A DNA stretch of 64,000 nt, taken from positions 372,001 through 436,000 of the forward strand of contig CM074703.1 of NCBI GenBank assembly GCA_037367355.1, in the 5' to 3' direction. Position numbers and translations under genes: made by a program. Positions within the stretch are counted from its first letter, which is position 1. The number at the start of each line of letters is the position of its first letter. Source of the stretch: Neoscytalidium dimidiatum (taxonomy: Eukaryota; Ascomycota; Dothideomycetes; Botryosphaeriales; Botryosphaeriaceae). The notes beneath the pieces are model-generated. The model was not told where the DNA came from. It worked only from the letters and a program-made list of their open reading frames with translations, and ran no database searches. Below, in pieces: positions 58,909 through 64,000 of this stretch.

Positions 58909-60628
58909 TCAGATCCTCGTCGTGTCGCTTCTCACTCTCCTCTTCAGCACACAAACCAAGCCTTCTTGCTGCACAAACCACATATTCCTCACCTTCCATT
59001 CTCTTCCACGTCCTCCCTCAAGTTCCACATCAAACTCTCTCAGCAGCTGCGGTACTACTTTGACCATCTCCATCATCGAAATATGCTTCCCGAGACAGGT
59101 GCGACTTCCGGCGCCGAATGCAAACCAGCTGGCTTCCATCCTCCTCCTCTCCTCCTCATCTGCCTCGATCCACCTCTCCGGCACGAAGCTCTCCGGGTCC
59201 GGGAAGACGTGCTCGTCGTGCTGCGTCACCCAGGCGTTGACCCCCACAATGGTGCCGGCGGGGATCCACCTCCCGCAGATGTCGGCTCCGCCGGGGGGAA
59301 CCACCCGTTCAAGCATCAGCCCCACGCTCGGATGAAGGCGCATAGCTTCCTTGATGACGGCCTCGAGGTACGGCAGGTGGGTTATCGCTTCCTTGTAGCT
59401 GACGACATCGCTTAATAGCCCCTCATCGTCTGCAGCGTCGATCTCGGTGACCAGCTTCTCCAATGTCCGCGGGTTTTTCAGCAGGAAATAGATAATGGCC
59501 CTTAATGCGATGGCCGTGGTGTCCGAGCCCGCGAATACGTTGGTCGATAGGTGGACCACTACATCGCGGGTAGTCATGCGCGGCGGCGTGGACAGACGAA
59601 GGGCGGACCAACGCGATAGCATGTCGCCCTTGGCGTCGAGAGCGGTGATGTCGTCTGGTGAAAGGTCACCGTCACGCTTGAGCGATGCAGAACCGCGGCC
59701 GCTGGAGCCGAGGACAGCGTTGACGGCCTTCAAGGTGAAGGTCAGGACCGAGTTCCATGATTCCATCGAAGGGAGGAGGATGGGGAAGAGTGGATTGCCA
59801 AGAAGGAAAGGGTGCCATTCGGGGAGCTGGCCGCAGAGAGAAGCGTAGACCTGTAGATCAACCCTAAGCGATTCGTAAGGGGGCATCTGGAGAGACAGTG
59901 GTTGCTTACAAGGATGCCGGCAATGGTATTCATCATGCCATCGACGTCTGCACCTTTATCCAAGAAGCCTAATTTCTGCGCGAAACTGAATTCGCCGATG
60001 ATGTCAAAGGCGTAGTATTGGAGCCATTGGCCAAGGTCGACAGGCTTTTTCTGGTCTGCGAAAGCCCTGAGCTTCTCCATGAATAGTCTCGAGCACGAGT
60101 CAACCGCCTCCTCTTTCGCTAGCAGAGATGTCATGCTGTAAGCTGCCGCAATCGGTCGTTTCTGTTCACGGTGGTACTTCTCGTCCCGAGTGGAAAAGAT
60201 GTTCATCTGGGGCTTTCGGTGCCAACTGATGCTTTGGATGGGGTAGAACGCCGACTTTAGATACTTAGTAATAATAATAATAATTTGCGGAGGAACCTTA
60301 AATTGCGTACCTTGGTGTAGCCTTTGTTGAGACCATAGATATTAGGTATTTCCTTCGGATCTCCCACTGACACATGATTGGGACCAATTCTCACAAGCGA
60401 CCCGTACTTTTTATGCAGCCTGATGTGTGTCCTGTGCGCGTGGCCTTTTTGGACATTACAGAATCGCCATAGACCTGTCCAAGCTGCCAGTGGTGGACCT
60501 GGAATGCTTCTAAGGCCAGGTCGAAACTTGTTGTGGAGAAGTCGAGCCGCTATCAACATCAGGAAGATGTAGATGCAGTGTTCTGTTGAAAACTGAAAAA
60601 CAGAGGCTGGGAGCTCCAAAATCGCCAT
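58909..60628 (-). CDS. Cytochrome P450 monooxygenase (pisatin demethylase-like)
   Basis: Microsomal haem-thiolate monooxygenase. Exons: 60628-60311, 60254-59910 and 59850-58909 (introns 56 and 59 nt), 534 aa, complete. An N-terminal anchor (CIYIFLMLIAARLL) and the hinge RSIPGPPLAAWTGLW are followed by a WHRKPQMNIFSTRDEKYHRE C-helix region. The I-helix is VFAGSDTTAI (about residue 328), the K-helix ExxR is KEAMRLHP (about 387), PERW follows, and the haem loop FAFGAGSRTCLGKH has the Cys ligand at about 475. All diagnostic residues are intact, so it should be functional. Overall sequence resembles the fungal pisatin/benzoate-hydroxylase-like group. The substrate cannot be predicted, and no biosynthetic core enzyme is present in the window. 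Confidence 0.93.
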
Positions 60629-61799
60629 TTTGGGAGAACGCAGGAAGTGTCGAATCAGATGGTCAAGTGAGCACAGTCTCGTCAGCTTGTTGGACTCACC
60701 ACCTCTTAGGGCTCGTCTTTAAGTACATTAATTCTATACCGGCAATTGGCCGCATCACAGGATCTCATCCGAGCGTGCCGTCGGCAGAAGACCTTCGGAT
60801 GCGGACCATCCGTGCTGTTATCCGGCGAAAAAAAGCAATCCTCACTGATACATCATCAAATCAACCACTTCAACCTGCAGTATTCGGTGGCCAAGGCGTC
60901 GTTCTGGGGACAGGCGGCAGCCTCGACAGCCTCGTCGAGAAAGCAGGTTCGGAAACACGCGCAATTGGACCGGTCATATACAAAAGCAATGTATCTGCTG
61001 TATGGTTGGATGCGTCCGACGTGCCGATGCTGATAGTTTGTGTGCTGTGTTGCCGAGTGCCTTGCTGTACTACGTCACTTTAGGGCATGCCCCCTGCTAA
61101 AATCCCCCCACATCCGCGCTTGCATGCAGCCGGAGGCCAGGAAGATGCAGAGTAAGCGCATTAGACTCGGTGTTGAGTTCCCTTTCGATGCCTCTTTGCT
61201 ACGATCGCTACTGGTGCTGTGAAGGAGCTTGCGATCACCTTGAAGGGTCGACCTTGGGCGAAGTACCTGTTTCAGTCTAATTTACCAGGGTTGGTGAGGG
61301 CTTGTCGATCAGCAAAAGGATGTGGTCCCGGGGGCACGACAAATTTCTCGGGAACCCGCGAAGCAGCTCATCAGTCATTACGTTTGGGCTTGGGTAGATG
61401 CCGCATCATCCTCGCAGTCCCGCTTAGGCTCCTTGTTCCGATAATCGTCGTCACCTTATGGATGCTCTCCACTCGGCCTCCACCTAGTCGCTCGGTCTGA
61501 AGAGATCATTGGCTGCGGCGTCGGCGGTCACTTGAGGCGGATGAACCCTAACTTCCGGGTGGTCAGGGTGCTTGTTCTGGAGTAGAAAAGTTACCCAGGG
61601 GATGGATTCGAAATTTGATACGCTGTATGGAAGGCAGACCGAGTCATCATTCGTGAATCTATACAGCCTTCAGCTTCAATGCTTACCAAAAAAAAAAAAA
61701 ATTCACCAGGCTTAAGCGCTCATCCACTTTCGTATCTTTAGTAGAGAGAATCCACCTTTTTTTTTTTTTTTAAGTTCCTTCCTGTTCGCGCGCAATGGC
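60629..61799. other. Intergenic region
   Basis: 1.17 kb between the P450 and UreF genes, both on the minus strand. It includes the P450 promoter and the UreF 3' UTR, a 13-nt A-run near 61,688 and a 15-nt T-run near 61,757. Plus-strand frames at 60,586-61,083 and 61,219-61,500 show no family-like sequence. Confidence 0.45.
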
Positions 61800-62782
61800 T
61801 CACGAATTGAAAATCCGGCTATACAGCTTCTCGTGTCTGCCCACCCACAGATCCATTACCGGCACGCTCTGTCCAGCATCCTCAATCGGGGTATTCCAGA
61901 ATTCGCTCACCAATCCGCTCACCCTCTCCCTCAGCGCCGTGTCGGCGAGCGCGGCCTGGGCTTGATACGGCCCCAACACGCTGGCCCTGACCGCGGCGCT
62001 CGTCACGGTGCGGGCATGCGAGAACAAGAACAAGTACGCCGCTTCATGCAGACCAATGCCCAGTATCTTGGTCAGTAGGCCCCATAACGGCGCCAGATGG
62101 GCGTTCGGCGGGAGGAAGGTAGCGCTGCTTGACGCCCGCAGCTGTGCCTGGAACGAAGCGAGAGCGGAGACGGCGTCAGCGGCGAATGGGTCGTCGGTGG
62201 AGAGGCGGCAATAGGCACCCTTGAAGCTGCGATCCCATACGGCGAGCAGGGCGCGGCCCTGAGCGACACTGGCACGGCGCTGGACCGTGCATGGGGTGCT
62301 GGCGTCGAAGTCGTTGTCGAGCTGGCCGACAAGGTGCGGGGAGCGGTGGGCGGCGAGGACGTAAGGCAGGGCGGTACTGGCGAGGGTATGGAGCGAGTGG
62401 CGCAAGAAACGGTGGAAGGCCGGGACTTGGGAGGTCGCGGCGGTTGCGGGCCGGTGGTGGGCGAGGTACGATTCTAAGCCGCTACTGAAGGCGAAGGAGC
62501 CAAGCGGCAGAGCGGAGTCGGCGAGGAGCAGGAGCGTGTGGAGAGCTGCAGGAAATGAGCACATGGGACAAGGCAAGGGGTGAGGGTGTGCAAGGTACAG
62601 GCATCAGGGGGTGGATTGGACGGCGGCGGCGTCGGGGCGCGCGAGCTGGCGGGCGCGGACAAGGTGCCCGAATCGCTGGGCGACGGCGGAGGCTTCAATT
62701 GGCTCTTCGCATGTTGCAGACGACGCTCGAGGTCAGCTATCTCTTGCTGCAGAGCTTGCTGATCGCTGTCGAGGTGCGCCAT
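61800..62782 (-). CDS. ureF: Urease accessory protein UreF
   Basis: Part of the UreD-UreF-UreG chaperone complex that loads nickel into urease, cytosolic. Exon 1 (62782-62599) and exon 2 (62545-61800) join across a 54-nt intron, reading PPPDA-S-LHTLLLLADSALPLGSFAFSSG, 309 aa. The motif DSALPLGSFAFSSGLESYL is the family signature. The later HLAPLWGLLTKILGIGLHEA block and a C-terminal MDLWVGRHEKLYSRIFNS fit UreF. The first 60 residues form a coiled-coil (DSDQQALQQEIADLERRLQH) and a Pro/Ser-rich linker absent from bacterial UreF. An ATG inside the intron would give a form without these and is less likely. Confidence 0.92.
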
Positions 62783-63298
62783 GAATGCGGCATTGGCATG
62801 GCGGAGAACGGAGGATGGGGAGCGGCGAGCGGCGAGCGGCGAGCGGAGAGTGAAGAGTGGAGAGTGGAGAGTGGAGAGTGAAGAGAGGACGGTGCGGCGC
62901 GGGGAAGCTCAACACCAGCACGGCTCATCTCCGGCATGTGGTAATCAAACGAGTGCGAAAGAAAAGCAGATTCTCAATTTCGTGGCCCCGACTCTACGAG
63001 CTGCTCCTTGCTCCAGTCTTACCCCTAAAGGCAGCTGTGTATGACCGAGAGAAACCAAAGACGCCTGTTCCAACATAAGAAACCGTAGTGATTGATGGAC
63101 GACCCCATCCCAGAATGTCCTGTCCGGGTATCATAGCGCCGTGAAATAACCTTTCCCCCAACCCAGCCTGATCCAGACCCAAGAGTGTAATATTACAGGC
63201 GCCCCGGAAGTCTCGCAGTGCAAGCATTGCGGACGGGAGCGCCGGCGCATGTCGTGGCAGGGTTGGTTAGCAACCCCGCGCAGACAGAAGACGTATGC
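62783..63298. other. Intergenic region with GA-rich minisatellite
   Basis: About 500 bp holding the UreF promoter, a GA-rich minisatellite, and the 3' UTR of the Spo12-like gene. No coding signal. Confidence 0.45.
62820..62888. repeat. GA-rich minisatellite (GCGAGCG and GTGGAGA units)
   Basis: Three to four copies of GCGAGCG are followed by several copies of GTGGAGA/GTGAAGA, directly upstream of ureF. Confidence 0.7.
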
Positions 63299-63780
63299 CT
63301 ACGAGGACTGGCCGTTGGCGGTCTGGTTGGCATTGCTCTGGGGGATATCGGCGAACATGGAGCCGCCGGAGGCAGCGTTTTCCATGTTGCGTGCGCTCAT
63401 CTTGCCGAAGAGCGTCTTGGGCTTGGCCCTGTGGGCGAGCTGTCAGCATGGCGGCGCGCCATCGCAACGCAGCGCAGCGGGTGACGTACTTCTGGAGACT
63501 GTGCTTGTTCTTGAAGGCAGCCAGCTTCTGGGTAGCTGGCGACTGGATGCCGTCGGATGGAGAGACGTACTTCTGCTCATCCATCCTGCGAGGAGGTTCC
63601 ATCCTTTAGTCTCGTCGGATAAGTTTTGACGAAAGGGGTGTGGACCACTTACTGGCCGCTCTTCATGCGCGACTCGAGTACCTGGCGGTGGTACTCCAGC
63701 GACTTGGGCTTGCTGTCGTCGACCGTCTGGCCAAGCTGGGCGTTGGCGTCGCGGGTGGCGAGAACGTTGGCAGACATCAT
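63299..63780 (-). CDS. Spo12-like small protein
   Basis: Exons: 63780-63653, 63585-63490 and 63428-63299 (introns 67 and 61 nt), 117 aa. The core YVSPSDGIQSPATQKLAAFK, then NKHSLQKAKPKTLFGKM, matches the Spo12 family motif, in which a (S/T)P-rich segment precedes a basic Lys-rich helix. In yeasts Spo12 acts in mitotic exit through the FEAR network; in filamentous fungi its role is little studied. The flanking N-terminal MSANVLATRDANAQLG and Asn/Gln-rich C-terminus are low complexity. Two adjacent ATGs (63,780 and 63,777) are possible starts. Confidence 0.8.
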
Positions 63781-64000
63781 GGGTGGTGTGTTGTTAGATG
63801 CGTGGATACGTGGATGCGTGGTGCAATGGGGCTCGCGGTGGTGCGCGGCTGAATGCTATGGGTCGAGAAGATGATGTACGGCGGAGAAGCGTGTTTGGTT
63901 GTGAGAGGAAGAGGCGTGCCTTGCAGACTTAAATGTGAACAGGGCCGCCAGGAGCGCAAAAAGTTGGCGGGTTAAACAAAGCCAGCCGATTGTTGGCCCA
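63781..64000. other. Upstream region of the Spo12-like gene, to window end
   Basis: It includes a GTGGATACGTGGATGCGTGG direct repeat at about 63,802-63,821. No further gene is seen. Confidence 0.4.

Noticed and set aside
1..64000. CRISPR array, operon or bacterial-type features
   Set aside because: No regularly spaced repeats; genes are intron-containing and eukaryotic. I also found no convincing tRNA gene, though a dedicated scan was not possible.

Overview
The window looks like a chromosomal segment of a filamentous ascomycete (Pezizomycotina; a Dothideomycete-like fungus is my guess, not proven). The reasons are short GT-AG introns of about 49-70 nt, fungal-type housekeeping proteins (VPS45, HapE, TRS33, mitochondrial uS10m), fungus-specific orphan proteins, and a 29-kb block with the signature of repeat-induced point mutation (RIP). 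In that block CpA and TpG are almost absent while CpG, CpT and ApG persist, so latent reading frames are cut mainly by TAA and TAG.

Left gene-bearing flank (1-7,568): the 5' part of a short-chain dehydrogenase (minus, runs off the edge), VPS45, a dienelactone hydrolase-family protein, and a fungal three-pass membrane protein whose stop codon lies at the edge of the RIP block.

RIP block (about 7,570-36,510): nested retrotransposons. A plus-strand LINE remnant meets the 3' tail of a minus-strand LINE. An LTR-element remnant (A) sits inside the reverse transcriptase frame of the second LINE, with TSD TTTAT. A 12-kb Ty3/Gypsy chromovirus-like element (B) sits inside the gag of A, with TSD GCGAA and 148-bp LTRs. 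A 376-bp solo-LTR-like element that is not RIP-mutated sits inside B, with TSD GTAAT. B carries gag, pol and a third long latent ORF downstream of the chromodomain that I do not recognise. The right part of the block holds another LTR of the A family and a 1.1-kb terminal-inverted-repeat element.

Right gene-bearing flank (about 36,510-64,000): a frameshifted relic, a signal-peptide type I membrane protein, a 687-aa fungal orphan, purine nucleoside phosphorylase, FCF2, HapE, cytosolic-type malate dehydrogenase, TRS33, uS10m, a TauD-like dioxygenase with a Cys where the distal His is expected, an SBF/RCH1-like transporter pseudogene, a cytochrome P450, UreF and a Spo12-like protein. Most are dispersed housekeeping genes. 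The dioxygenase, dead transporter and P450 are the only neighbours that resemble a decaying accessory metabolic group. All exon boundaries were inferred by eye from frame continuity and GT-AG sites.
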